From Gonatopus flavifemur (Eukaryota; Arthropoda; Insecta; Hymenoptera; Dryinidae), in contig JAFFJZ010000007.1 in the NCBI GenBank assembly GCA_018340375.1, positions 24,712,001 to 24,776,000 on the forward strand: a DNA stretch of 64,000 nucleotides, given 5' to 3'. A program made the position numbers and the translations under genes. The notes beneath the pieces were generated by a model, which saw only the letters and a program-made list of their open reading frames with translations, had not been told where the DNA came from and made no database searches. Below are positions 46,395 to 58,532 of the stretch, in pieces (the stretch's first letter is position 1; every line of letters begins with the position of its first letter).

Positions 46395-48345
46395 GTAAGT
46401 ACAATGTCATGTTTAAATACCGTGTCTAAATCCAACACTGTAACACAGCACATCAACGTTCGTTACATTATTTTAAATTGAGAAATTTCATGGAAATTCC
46501 AACGTTTTTGAATGGGAATTCAACTTCTTTATATATAAATCGGGTTTTAATTATGATAAATATAATAGGAATGCTGTTGATGCTTTTAATTTGAAGTAAT
46601 CAAGAAATCAATTAGACGGTTCGAAAGTTTGAATACAAGAACTTGATAAATAATCATCAAAACTTTCAGTTGAGTGCTCATATTACTTGCGATGAATCGA
46701 TAAGTAAGATGAGCATATCAATATTTTGACAACACGATTATAACAATCTTTACAACCAATGATTAACTTACTCGATCAGAAATGTTATTCAATAAGAAAA
46801 TGAAAAATTTCAAATTCGAATTTGAGTTAATAATCAACAAACGATATCACACTGTGCTTGTAATCGTATCGAATGAAAATGATTAGAATTTCGTGATGGA
46901 ATTTATACGCGTCGAACAGGAATGAGTAACCGGCAATTTGTACCGTCGTGAACAAGAATATGTTGTTCTTATAACCATTCGTGAATATGCGAAAGTGACA
47001 TCACACGGTTTGTCCTCGGTTACATAAAAGCATAGTCGAACGATCCTTCCTCTGTTTTTATTACACTGCCACGAGTGGGTATTTAGCACTTTTCTATCTT
47101 TTTCTTTTGTTCCGAATTTATCATTATCAAATCGTATATTTTACATTGAGAGTTGATCTGTTTATTACAACTGTGTGTAAGCATTGATGTACTTGAATGT
47201 ATATTCATACCTTTTTCATTCACAATTTTTCATGAAAATGGTTATTTTCGACGACGATGAGGTCGTCTAGGACAAGTAAAACGAGCACTCGAGGACGTCC
47301 TATACTTCGTGTGTGGGGCGGTGTACAACGTTACATATATACGTCCACGTGGTGTTGGTACACATACAACTCCTCCTCTGACTTATTTCATTCTATATCA
47401 AACAAAGAGGTTATATAGTGTGAGAGAAGAGAGAATCAGCCCAGCCCACAATTGTAGAAATAAGACCCGACCTCTTTTTAAGAACACACCAGACGACCTC
47501 CAGCGCTTCCTGCTCTGATCATCGATATTCACCGGTACCAATTTTCAAATTCTTGTCTCGTAATTTTTGAACAAATGTTCTTCTTCAATTATAAAACATC
47601 CTTATCCCATCGTGCAAAGTTTATCACGATGACTTAGCTGATATCACAAGGTTGCATTTTATTGTTGTATAAGAATTTTTATATCGCAAACAAAAGCTAA
47701 AACCGGAAAACGGTTTGCTTGGAATGAAGTTAGCGATTTTTATTATAGCTTCAAACGTAACTACAATTATTCTAAGTATTATTATCCAGGTATGAAATGA
47801 TTTGTGATCTGAGATCACTTTTTTTATATATTTCCATCAATTTTTTATTGTATGGGTACTTCATGTCCGTCATTTTCAAGTAAGAATCCATCGGAGAATG
47901 CAGATATTTTGCACTCCAAGGCACACGAGCGATGTTCCCTTTGTCTCTATCTTACGGAGAAAAAATTCATCGGAAAATTTGATTCCCCTGTCTGATTTTT
48001 TGCTGGATTACTGGATCTTTTACTAACGTAACACATAATTGACTCAGCCAGCAAATTATTTAGCTGTAGCTGCGAGTTATTTATTGAGACAATTGAAATT
48101 TCAGTGTTACATATAGAATAGCAAATGAGTTTTGCTGACAGACCCGATTTTCTGCAGCAACAGGTAAGCAATCGCTGTCATAGCTTACATGATCGTTGTG
48201 ATCGCAAACAAATTGCTGGTCCAACAAAAGATATTCAGCGAAATTAGATTTCGCTGTCACGGTAAACGTGATTAGACGTTTAAGACATAGAGATAGGGTC
48301 TGAGAACTTTGTTTTCACAATACCAGAGCAACCTGAGTCACAAAG
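46395..48345. other. Non-coding stretch
   Basis: The candidate intron starts here. Between about 47940 and 48300 several CGCTG/GCAGC-type motifs cluster (TTGCTGGATTAC, GATTTCGCTGTCACGG, TCTGCAGCAACAGG), hinting at subterminal repeats of an element whose ends I could not find. Confidence 0.4.
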
Positions 48346-48655
48346 TTTGGACAATTTTTTCCTCATATTTAATTTTCAGCCTGATTTTATCCTGATTAGT
48401 TGTTTCAGCAAAGATTCGCTGTGCGGTCTTTCGCGGCTTGCAAAGTTTATTTGATTTCATCCTGATTGTTGAATATATTACGTACAAAAACAGGACTTTT
48501 CCAAGATTTTAGTCTGAATTCCTGATCCAACAAATGAAAATTATTTAGTAGAAATTCAGATCAAAATCTTGAAAGAGTCCTGTTTTTGTCCGCAACAGAA
48601 CAAAACAATATTCAACAATCAGGATAGAATTAGTCCAGAAATCAAATATGTGTAT
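48346..48655. mobile_element. AAGTTTGGAC foldback, copy 2
   Basis: It shares AGTTTGGACAATTTTTTCCT, AGCCTGATTTTATCCTGATT, CTTTTCCAAGATTTTAGTCT and GAATT with 15185-15422, and folds on itself (ACAAAAACAGGACTTTTCC with AGAGTCCTGTTTTTGT). About 70 bp around 48404-48470 is an extra segment absent from copy 1. Confidence 0.7.
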
Positions 48656-50503
48656 AAGAGGGAGTTCATATTGTTCGACTCAGGAATGTATTTTAAAAAT
48701 GTATTTCAAAAGTGTATTTCATTTTAATGTATTTGGACGTTTTCTGTGAGAGCAAGTACGTTTTATGAACGTTCAGAAAACCTCCCGATGCTATCCGGGT
48801 GTATCCGGGAACGTACTCTTTCCGCGTATTTTTCCAGGGGATTTCAGTGTTACTCGCGTAGATCGATATCTCCCAACCACAAACCAGTGGTATGGTATTT
48901 ACCTTGCTTCTGGTATCGCCCACCCTTTATCGACTGCTCATTGTCACTGTGACAATCCGCTCGCTGATTATTTGTCATAACCTCATCCGCACTGTCCGAT
49001 TTTTTCATGTTCCCCACATTTTCCTCTGTAACTTTTTTCCCTTAGGTTTTAATCGAAAACTGCTCAGCGCACAATCATCTACGCGTCGAGCCCTTTCCAA
49101 TGAGTATATGATCATCGAAATCGGAGCAAGTCACCGGCGGGCCATTTTTTCAATCGTGCATGACCGCCATACCCGAAGTAGCACAAACAAAATCTTTTAT
49201 CGCACAAACAAGTCCAAACGAAGCAGATTCAAATCCCATAAAGAAAAAATGTTTTCCGAATTTTCGCCGGCTGAGTTCAGAAAGGTCCTCTACGAACGTT
49301 GAATAAGTCTGAAAAAAATGACCTTGTGTGAAATAGAACCTACATTTGAAGTCGATTATTGGAAAGTTCTCTTTGTCGAATTTCGAATTGATTTCCTCTT
49401 TGTTGAAAAAATTGATCAAAAGCGGAGCTTTAAGAAATACATCAATCGTTTGGTCGGAAAAAGGAAATTGTGAATAATTGAAATGGTGAAAATTTCAAAT
49501 CATTATAACTTGGGAAGTAAGAATGCTATACAAGTTTTTGCATATATGCAAAATTGCATATTTGCAATATATTGTAATCAATGCGCTGTCTTCCGATTTA
49601 TTCAATGTTGGGGTTGTCAAAGCTCTGGAGTGGCCCTTTTATGGGATATTTACATTTTTTGAGAAGTCTCCAAAAGGTCCGCTCGTAAGATACTCACTGT
49701 AGTAGACATCAGTAAGAATATGACCGACAAAGAAAAGTACTGTATTGACGCGCTAGGTGGTTCAATGTCGCTTATTATAGAAATTGGTTCTCGCGAATGG
49801 AAATGAAAGTTGATCGTTGATATATCAAGCTCATATATTGCAGGATTCTTATGGTGTTTCTCTCGGGGATCACGATCGATATTGGCCACAATTTTAATAT
49901 CCAGTGAGAGAATTCTCTTAATCCAAAGTTGATTTACATTATTGTTTAACTATCCATGTTATTCGCATTCAGAATATCTGTTAATTGATGTGTTAATATA
50001 GCTTCGCTTATATTTTGCATCCGATTTGATGGTCAAATCAAAGAAGATGATGAAAAGCAGAAAAAATGAAGAGCTCGGATAAAATTCGTCTTTATTAATT
50101 CGAGAATGAGAAAAATGATTTGCATTTTTGCCACATTTCAAGACCATTTCGCTATTAACACGAAGTTGATTCAGCATTAGTTCAAGTTCGTGGAAAAATT
50201 GGCACAATCTTAGTATATTTTTCAATCAACATACTCCCAAACATCTCCCAATTAATTCTCCTAGCGAAGAACAGTCTTACTGAAAACGTTACAGTCAAAT
50301 CTGCCGTGCAAGGCAAAAAAGTGGTCAACTCAATTTTTCGTCTAAAATGAGATCCTTGTACCATTCGATTCAGAAAATTTCTTTGAATTGGATGACAAGA
50401 AAAAATAATTTTCAAAAAAAATCGAGTCAACCACTTTTTTATCCAGTACGGCAGAAATATTCAACGGTTAACAAACCGTCAAGCAAGTCATCAGGCAGTC
50501 TTG
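48656..50503. other. Non-coding stretch with a GC-richer patch
   Basis: 48770-49280 is less AT-rich and carries overlapping frames on both strands (136 residues at 48892-49302; 89 residues on minus at 49150-49419). None shows a domain, and open frames in both strands argue for compositional rather than coding openness. A minus donor-like AGCAAGGTAAATACC lies near 48900. Confidence 0.4.
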
Positions 50504-50755
50504 CAATGTAAAAAATTTCTATGGGAAAATTCCTATATATTTATGTGAAGTAATCAACACATACATGCGTTAAGAATTTCCTGAACTCGTCCGGAAATTT
50601 AATGTGAAATGTTGGAAAAAATCCTATAGAGTTTGGAATTTTAACATAAATTTATGGAAAATTTCATATGAATGTATCGCAAATGGATTTCCCAATCAGT
50701 GATTGGAATTTTCCGGTCGATATATTTAGGAAAATTCTGCTTATTTTTCACAGTG
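50504..50755. mobile_element. CAATGTAAAAAAT MITE, TG duplication
   Basis: The left CAATGTAAAAAATTTC corresponds to the right ATTTTTCACAGTG inverted. Interior GGAAAATTCCTATATATTTA pairs with TATATATTTAGGAAAATTC-type sequence. TG flanks both sides. It is 252 bp and non-coding. It shares general build (GGAATTTT-rich interior) with 30085-30311. Confidence 0.75.
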
Positions 50756-51069
50756 TGGCCGAACTTCATTAGGTCATGTCAACCTAGCCTCGAATGAAGT
50801 CCGGCAGACAAATTTTTCGATAGTCCACCGATGTTGGGATTTTCTATTGTCACGGCAGAACCACTATTGGCTAATGTTAACAAAATTAATTGGGAGGCAA
50901 GAGGCACTATTTTGTCACAGCTCGACGAAGCTTCGTGAATGTCCCCCCTGCCCCTGTACTAATTGTCAATTTTTATACAAGAGTTGCTTTTACAGCATAA
51001 TAACATGATATAATAGTCTTCATACATAATATAATATATTAATACACTGGAAAAAATATAATTATTCCG

Positions 51070-51322
51070 CACAGAGAAAAGTTCCCTAAAAGATGACTAC
51101 ACTTTACAGTGAAGCAGGAACACAATCAAATTGTAAGATTATGCATCATGTTTTATCATTAAAATTACTGTACTTTCTATCAATAAATAACATAATTCCG
51201 TTACTATTCATCAGTGAGTATAGTAATTTTAATGAAAAAATACGATACATAAGCCCACAATATGATTTTGTCCCTATTTCGCTGTAAAGTGTGATAATAT
51301 CTGACTAACTTTTCTCTACGTG
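51070..51322. mobile_element. CACAGAGAAAAGTT foldback MITE
   Basis: CACAGAGAAAAGTTCC on the left mirrors AACTTTTCTCTACGTG on the right. Inner TACACTTTACAGTGAAGCAG pairs with TTCGCTGTAAAGTGTGATA, and ACAATCAAATTGT pairs with ACAATATGATTTTGT. The ends are slightly unequal, and no clear duplication is seen. Confidence 0.7.
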
Positions 51323-51475
51323 TGTAACAATACTGTTCAGCTGTCATAGCTATCTACATTATAATGATATCGATATTGCCATAAAAACTGAACGAATCTT
51401 TCAAATCACGATTGATTAGTGGACTTTCTACGGTTTCACTCTGAATGGACTTGAGATCGTTACAATCCCTGGTTA

Positions 51476-51618
51476 AAAAATCCCATTGGACCGATTGATT
51501 CCTATTGATTTCGATGCAGAAACACAATTCAAACCAATTCATTTCATTTTTTTATCGGTTTGAATTGAGTTTCTGCATCAGAATCAATAGGAATGGATCG
51601 GATTTTTTTAACCAGGGA
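51476..51618. mobile_element. TCCCTGGTTAAAAAATCC hairpin MITE
   Basis: TCCCTGGTTAAAAAATCC pairs with GGATTTTTTTAACCAGGGA. TTGATTCCTATTGATTTCGA pairs with TCAGAATCAATAGGAATGGA, and CAGAAAC pairs with GTTTCTG. The two arms give two opposing frames, both shadows. No target duplication was found. Confidence 0.85.
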
Positions 51619-51705
51619 TAAGCACACGTTATTTGCCACGATAGCTAAATGATGATCCACTATACATAAATATGACGACCCGACCCCGTGTAGAAATTTT
51701 CCCGG

Positions 51706-52113
51706 GCGTCCTGTATTGAATATAGGCCTAATTAATTTTTGATACAGTCCGATAATGTATGAACAAAGTAATGTTGGGTGGAATACCCGAATAGAAATTG
51801 GAATCGGCTCATTCCAGGCCCTGTCTGGACTCAAGTCGAAGTGGTCTGGGTACAGATAGGGCCTTGGATAGCCCAATTTTCAATCGAGGAAGTTTCCTCC
51901 TTGCAATATTTATTCAATTTGATGATATTCGCAACAATTTATTATCCTTTCAAAGGTCCTAATTTCATCGCCTACATCAGCTTCATCATGGGTGTTCTAC
52001 ATAGGCTCAAGTTGGGAATACTATGCAGGCCCCGAAGATGAGTGCGTGACGATCCTATCTAGGCCCTATAAGGGTAACCAAAACAAGGCCTGAAATAAAA
52101 CGAGGACGCCTAG
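51706..52113. repeat. Possible foldback element with GGGCGTCCT ends
   Basis: GGGCGTCCTGTATTGAATATAGGCC on one side resembles, inverted, GGCCTGAAATAAAACGAGGACGCC on the other. TAGGGCC/GGCCCTA motifs recur inside (51783-52065). The pairing is imperfect, so this is tentative. Confidence 0.4.
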
Positions 52114-52426
52114 TTTAGCCCAAACTGTCGTCAAGAATTAATTTCCACACGAGGAATGATGAATAAGAATAAGATGATGTGTAATGGATTATATGTTAAC
52201 AGTTAATATGTTATATTATGTATAAAGACAATAGATTAACCTTGGAGTCATACTGTATTAAGCCCAGGGCTTCCACCTGAAGAATTTTTTCTTTTTCCGA
52301 TCAGTCATTTTAACTATCAAGATCACGTGATTAACTGATTCCGTTAGAAAAAAATGAAGAGTAGAAACTCTGTAGGTCGAATTTTGAACTATAACATATA
52401 TCAATTACCAATATAACATTTTCACA

Positions 52427-52923
52427 CACGGAGAAAAATGGATTGTTGCAATAATCAATTCGTTAGTTAAATAAGGTCCAACCAATTGATTGCACCCAGA
52501 GAAATGGTATACCTGGATTTATTTGATTCAACGAAAATTTGTTTGAATCAACTAAAATTTATTTGACTCAACTACAATGTCTATTTATATATGAACCTAC
52601 TAGAGTTTTAGTTGGATCAAATAAACAATTTATTTCATCCGAATAAATTCTTATTTATTTCAAATAAAATTTTATTGGATACAATTAAATCTCTAGTAGG
52701 TTCATATTCAAGTAAACCATTTCCCTGGGTGTGGTTATCATGGCCAATTATGTGGTTGTAACAACCAATTTCGTTGGTTGCTCCAACTGCATTTTTTGAC
52801 GTGGTCATCATAACCAACAGAATTGATTGTGACACTCACATAATTGTTTGTGACAACCAATTAATTGGCTAGATAATATTTAACCAAGGAATTGGTTACC
52901 GCAACCATCCATTTTTCTCAATG
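52427..52923. mobile_element. Outer CACGGAGAAAAATGG MITE, CA duplication
   Basis: CACGGAGAAAAATGGATTG on the left mirrors CATCCATTTTTCTCAATG on the right. CA flanks both sides. The interior carries many TTGGTT/AACCAA motifs (for example GGTTGTAACAACCAATT). It is interrupted at 52493-52731 by a second MITE. Confidence 0.85.
52493..52731. mobile_element. Inner CACCCAGAGAAATGG MITE, TG duplication
   Basis: CACCCAGAGAAATGGTATAC mirrors GTAAACCATTTCCCTGGGTG. TG lies on both sides within the outer element. The arms contain TTTATTTGATTCAAC and AATAAAATTTTATTGGATACA plus CTACTAGAGTTTTAGTTG/AATCTCTAGTAGGTTC pairs. It is 239 bp and must be younger than the outer MITE. Confidence 0.88.
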
Positions 52924-54769
52924 CACTGAGAACAATATATAATAAGTCACTATTCCTAAAAATAGTGAAAAAAATCAAGCATTTTATTTTTTACTAAATG
53001 CAACTTTTGTTTCATTCACCATGATTATTGTCAGTCATCTGAATTATTTTTGTAGTAACCATAATTCTAAAAGGTGTGGTTGGATCTTTTTAGTCAAACT
53101 AACTCATTTCATTTTTCTCATTACTATAAGCTATAATCTATCAATTCTAAATATATTAAACAATTCATTCAAAAGAGTATCAAAAGTTCCACAGTAAGTA
53201 TCTATGACACAGCAAATATTTAGGAACTTACAAAAGATAAACTTAAGAATCCATTTGGGATCAAAGTATCTCAACTCTGCTCCATCGTCAAACCTCGAAC
53301 AACGCATACTTTAATATTCGAAAACATTCCTATTCTAATTAGCATACATTGGTTCACTTGCGATGCTATCTACTAATTCACTGCTTCCTGTTCTTTGTCC
53401 AGAAAAAAAGTGAATCAACCTCTTCTGATTGTTCCCGATAAATATTTACTTTACGGAAAAAATTATTCTCCCTATTGAAAGATCAGTTACATATTATCGT
53501 AAATCACGACACTATCGAATTAAATTGATCTTTTCGGCATATTCATGCATCCCTCCGATTATTGTAATTTATTATTCTTCATTAAATCCTACGGGAATAT
53601 ACAATGTATTCGAATATGAAATGAAAATGAAGAGAATAATGATATCCCTCATGAAATTTTCAAAGAAAAAATCCGTTCTTTTTCCAAGCAATTTATATAA
53701 AATATAATACGCAAAGCATATAGTACTGAGATTTCTTAGGAGTCAGTTCAGATTAGTCGACCGTGACCTTCAATAGCCTCAGGCCTAGAGAGCCTCGGGA
53801 CACCTCGTATAAAGCTACGGAAAGCAATCGATTTTATCGATTATCGATACCTGAGGTTAAGGTCGTCCTATAATTCAAACACGCTCAGTAACGATTGAAC
53901 TGTCGCAAATGACATTATTCATGCATATAAATACAGTATTATTAATCTTAAGAGAACAAACACATGAATATAACGTAAGGTTTCATTCGAGTTTAATTGA
54001 AATTTTTAATATCAAGTAAAAGCCGGTTTCAAAAATTCAATCCAATGGTGTTGAGAAAGTATCCCTAAAGCAGAAATTAAGAAATATGGGATACCATAAA
54101 TACTTTGTCACAAGAATTGCCTCAGGCAGGAAATGAGGTGAAAATTGGAGAGGAGAAAACTATTAATAAAGACTTCTTCGGTGAACCCGACGAAACAAGG
54201 TCGTTAGAGAGATCAACACAGCAAAAAGTAAAACTTACTTCCATTCTGAATTTAAGTTCATTTTAAAATTCACCCAAAGCTGAAAATCATCACCGAAAAC
54301 AATTGTTGACACAGTGGAGCACGATGAATTTCAGGCAAATTTTTTGAGTAATATGCGGCCACATTCAATCAAATTTTGTATAGTGAAGGAGACAAGAAGA
54401 TTGTAATAGCATATCAAGTTATTGAGTACCGTTGACAATTTTGTAGTATAAATTGCATCAAAATTATATGTATTTATAATTTATCATAAGTCATCAACGT
54501 TGAAAATAATGAATATTAAACTATTCTCTAAAACTTTTAGAACGCCATTTCATTTTTTAGTCAACCAAAAGGGAGCTTGCCAGATTTTCGAGTGAAATTT
54601 CCAATCTTTGAGGATGATAATCTAAGTTTTGAGGTTAGAAATTCACAGCCAGTCCAATTCTAGATCAGTGACGCCAGAAATTTTGAGATCCAATGGCCTA
54701 TATCCAATCAAATATTTTTGTTAATCGGAATGACCAATATGTCACGGTCTCGGCTCTCTTGTTGTTTTG
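52924..54769. other. Non-coding stretch
   Basis: AT-rich sequence without recognised repeats or genes. The 92-residue frame at 53429-53707 has no family resemblance. Confidence 0.45.
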
Positions 54770-54775
54770 TTTCTG

Positions 54776-54980
54776 GCAACACAGATTCGAGGCATACACC
54801 GTTTCTGCCCTTTCCATCGAGCTACTCTCCTTTCCCCACCATGCAAATCAAGCCGAGTGAGCAAGAAAGGAAGCAACTTATTCTTTCTTTCACTTGCCAA
54901 GCTTGATCCGCATGGTGGGAGAAAGAGGGAGCGGTCAATGGAGAGGGTCAAAACGGTCTCAGTCTCGAATCTGGCATCAC
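54776..54980. mobile_element. AGATTCGAGGC foldback element
   Basis: CAGATTCGAGGCATACACCG pairs, imperfectly, with CGGTCTCAGTCTCGAATCTG; CCCTTTCCATCGAG pairs with CAATGGAGAGGG; CCCCACCATGC pairs with GCATGGTGGGAG; and CTTTCTTGCTCAC pairs with an AAGAAAGGAAG-type centre. The four open frames found here are the arms read in different phases. Confidence 0.75.
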
Positions 54981-55096
54981 TGTTCTAGAGTGAAAGATCA
55001 CTCGAAACGAGTGAGAATCTTACTCGAAGCAACGCATAATTTTCCACTCTTCCAGATTCAGAAAGATTTAGATCAACTTACGTGGCTCATTGAGAA

Positions 55097-55787
55097 GGGG
55101 GGGGGGGAGGTCTAGTAATAAGTGCTACTTTTTCAACAATTCTTTATTTTGACTTAAATTTATTTGATGAACTGAATCTATTTACATGTGATAGCTAATG
55201 TTTTGTAGTTTATGAAACAATCTTTTTTCAATATGGCGAAATCTGCCAGTGACACGGCAGCCTGAAGTTGGTCATCTCAAAATCTGGTAGCCATGGTTCC
55301 AGGAGTTTGGAATGTCTAGAACTAACAATCGAAAAGGATTCTGGTAAAATATGTTATTGGCTACGGCATGAAGCGGAATTATGAGAAAAAAAGATTGAGA
55401 AAATCGGAGCGTTTTGAATTTTTTTCGCTGTTTTTTTTTTATTTTTTTCCATGTAAATTGCTTGAAAATGGTATTTAGAAATGAGCAAAAAATATAATTC
55501 CGCTTCATGCCATAACTACACGTGTTAGGAACATTCTGCTGAAATTTTTGCAAAGTCGGTCGAGTAGATTTTGCTAAATTGTGGTTACCAGGTCAAAAAA
55601 CGTGGTTTCGAGAAAAACGCGTTTGAAGTTTTTTTTGCGAAAAAAAAGAAAAGAAGAAGAGTCTTACCCTAATCAGCAATGCCTGGTCCATACAATTTGC
55701 CTTCAGTTTCTTCATAAATCTCATTTTCATGCATTCTTTCATGCAAAAAAAATCGATTTTTTGAAAATTTATTACTAGACTCCCCCC
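55097..55787. mobile_element. GGGGGGAGTCTAGTAATAA element with TTAA on the right
   Basis: The left end GGGAGGTCTAGTAATAAGTG, preceded by a G-run, mirrors the right end TTATTACTAGACTCCCCCC, followed by TTAA. The left TTAA is not preserved (GAGAA). The interior shares ACGCGTTTGAAGTTTTTTT with the TTAA element at 23992-24865, so the two are probably relatives. No transposase frame is present. Confidence 0.75.
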
Positions 55788-56678
55788 TTAAATGTATTGG
55801 AACCTTTTGGCATAAATTTCATGTGTTTACTGAAATTGATGAACAATTCACAGGAGTATAATGATAATTGAATATTTGGAGCAATCATTCATATATTTTT
55901 ATGAAATAATTGTGTGAAGAAATCATCGCGAACAAATAAGCAAAAAGAAAAATTACAATGAAAGATTTTCTACCATTTTCATGTTTTTGAAGTTTGAATC
56001 GTTTATTGAAACTAACTGGTAATCGAATAACGAAATACTGAACTGTTGAGGACCCAAAATCTTGAATTACATTCTTTGAACGATGTCTCCAGTTCTAAGA
56101 AGGAAGTTCAAAAAGATAAATACCGACTATTCATCAGATTTTTTGAGTCTGTATTTTCGTTTCGTTTCTAGAAACGATTCAAACTTCAAGAACATACCAT
56201 TTTTCCAAATTGAAATTCATAAATAGACAGTGAAATGGCAGCACCATCTAGCTTGTGCGAGATAGTATATATCAATGTTTAAGCGGTGAACTCAAATGTT
56301 ATGTATTGAAAAATTATCATGATATTATTTCACTGTTAAAATACCAGAATATAAAATACTCATAATCCATGTATTTCAAATACTATTTGATGAGATACAG
56401 CCCAGCCCTGCTCATGTGTTAATCGCTTCCAAATTTTATGTATAGAATTCAGGAATTTGTCTAACAGTGCAGGGAAAAAACTAGCGAAATACGAAGAGGA
56501 TTTTGAGAATATTGATCTTTGTGAGATTGGCGAGTGTTCAAACAAAAAACGTTAAATTTTCGTCGAAAAAAAAGGACAATCATTTGTCAACCCTCACGAG
56601 TTCTTCTCTTTCCTTGTACTAGACGGTTCTAGCGTCTTCGTACGCATACAATGGGAAACAGGGGAAAAACGCAAAAAT
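55788..56678. other. Non-coding stretch
   Basis: No repeats or genes recognised. Confidence 0.45.
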
Positions 56679-57074
56679 CAGTGCCGGATTAAGCACTAGG
56701 CCTACTAGGCACACACGGAAAAAATCAGTGATCCAAATTTTCGTTGACTAGTATGTCACTTTTAGACGGAGCACAATTCGGAGAAGAATTCGTATACTGG
56801 ATTTCAATAATTCATTGACTCTTTCCATTATTTCGATGATGAAAATAAAAAGTGGATTCCATTGTTCGAATAGTAAACACAGTTAACGAATCATTCAAAT
56901 CCAGTATACGAATTCTTTTCAACTTGTGCTCCGTCAAAAAATTGGCATACTAGTCAACGAAAATTTGGACTACTTATTTTTTCCGTGCAGGCCTATGGGC
57001 CCCCACCAATGAAAAAAAAAAAGAATTCGCGGTCTAAGCCCCAAGCGAGCCAACCCCAAATAACACCGGCACTG
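56679..57074. mobile_element. CAGTGCCGG short element carrying a nested MITE
   Basis: The ends CAGTGCCGG and CCGGCACTG are exact inverts of hAT-like type. The inside has CTAGGCCTACTAGGCA and GGCCTATGGGCCCC motifs. Removing the MITE at 56714-56987 leaves about 120 bp. The flanking 8-mers do not match, so hAT membership is tentative. Confidence 0.6.
56714..56987. mobile_element. CACGGAAAAAAT hairpin MITE, CA duplication
   Basis: The ends CACGGAAAAAATCAGTG and ACTTATTTTTTCCGTG are inverted. Inner CAAATTTTCGTTGACTAGTA pairs with TACTAGTCAACGAAAATTTG, and ATTCGTATACTGGATTT with AAATCCAGTATACGAAT. CA flanks both sides. Confidence 0.88.
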
Positions 57075-57357
57075 AAGATTGATTTTAAAAATACTACGCT
57101 TTTGTTCAATTTATTTCGTAGCTCGGAGTTTTATATTTCCAGCTTATCGTTTTTAAGCTGCCCTTACATCGGCCCTCATTAAAGTTTGCCTAGAGCCTCA
57201 CTTTCGGTGAATCCGGCAATGGCAAAAATGTAGCATTTTTGTTTGTTAAATACAAATATATTAATTTTTTAAATAATTCTAAAGTAAATCGCATGGTCCA
57301 ATCCGTGGAAATTGATAGAAAAATTTATTTCTTTGAGTGCTTAATTTCACGTGAAGT
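57075..57357. other. Short non-coding gap
   Basis: Nothing recognised. Confidence 0.4.
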
Positions 57358-57515
57358 TGAAACTAGCAGCCGTTTGTTTTAACTTTTAATTAAACATTAT
57401 TAAAGCCTTCTTTATACAAGATATCAATTAAGTAGCATTCTATTAGACGATTCAGATGCTTGATAAAAGTTCTGCAGCTCTACGACTGCTAGTTTCAACT
57501 TTCAGCTTCATTAAT
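57358..57515. mobile_element. GCAGCCGT foldback, copy 2 (holds an empty site)
   Basis: GAAGTTGAAACTAGCAGCCG mirrors GACTGCTAGTTTCAACTTTC, matching copies at 38747 and 62866. At its right end TTCAGCTTCATTAA is uninterrupted, whereas copy 1 carries the GC-rich 108-bp repeat at this position. Confidence 0.75.
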
Positions 57516-58297
57516 TTTAAACACATCATTGTGGATTCATTCATGACATTCACAGGCATAAACATTCAAAAGAGTGTAAAATTTGCTCACTGGCAATGGT
57601 AGAAAATTAAAACTCAGCGTGTCCTATTATGAATCGTTGAAAGTGTGACTTGGGTGTTCAATTCCATATTCAGCTGTGTACTGGGGATTAACGGAAAATT
57701 ATATCATTCATTTTGAGAATTATTGCTTTATGATAATTCAACTTTCTCTTTACGCGGCGTTAAAAATTTAACCCATGGGGTCGATAAAAAAATTTGTGAA
57801 AATTAAAAATTCCACCATTAAAATTTTTTACCATTAATCTGCTATCACAGAACAATAAAGTTGCCAGTAGATGTTGGAAAATTTTCTCCCTTTTGATATC
57901 CCCAACCCCTTAACGTTGAAACGTGCCTCTTTCACTGCATGAATCAAAGATAGCTCGGCGTGCTTGATCCGCTTACCATCGGCTACAAGACAAAAATTGT
58001 ACGGTTCAACGCCAATATCCCATTTAGTTAGACCATTCTTGAAAGTGCACACCGCAATATCTTTCGCAACCCTAAGACTTTTGTTTACCACTTGAATACA
58101 TCACTTTTCCTGCTTCTGATGTTTTTCTTTAGAAATGATTGTAACTAAACTTGAAGAATTTTCTAACAACATGTGTATATTGTGGATTAGAGAAGTTGAA
58201 AATCAAAAAGTTACAGGTTTTCATTCACCGCAAGTAGTCTTTTCAAAATTTTATTCGGAAAAAATGATTTTGTCCCATATTTAACTAAATTCAACTA
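57516..58297. other. Non-coding stretch
   Basis: The 85-residue minus frame at 57834-58091 (MVNKSLRVAKDIAVCTFKNG) is somewhat protein-like, but I recognise no family and see no splice support. Confidence 0.4.
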
Positions 58298-58532
58298 CAT
58301 AGAAAAAAAAATTTCTTTGAATCTAAAGAATTGTTATTTAAATAGGTCCGAATAGATATTTTTTGGACAGAAACAAATATTTGATTCATGTAAAAGAATG
58401 TATTATTTGATGCATCATTCAAATAACAAATTTGTTTGTATAAAAAAAAATATTCATCTTTCTTGAAGAAATATTTATTTGCACCTATTCAAATAATAAT
58501 CTCTTAGATTCAAAGAAATACTTTTTTCTGTG
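58298..58532. mobile_element. CACAGAAAAA-family MITE, copy 2, TA duplication
   Basis: The left end CATAGAAAAAAAAATTTC and right end AATACTTTTTTCTGTG are inverted. TA lies on both sides (58296-58297 and 58533-58534). It shares TTTCTTTGAATCTAAAGAAT and ATTTGCACCTATTCAAATAA with 8053-8216. About 70 bp of the middle is absent from the other copy. Confidence 0.85.

Noticed and set aside
48693..49419. Overlapping frames of up to 136 residues on both strands
   Set aside because: Openness on both strands in a GC-richer patch, with no domain and only a weak minus-strand donor; not enough to call a gene.
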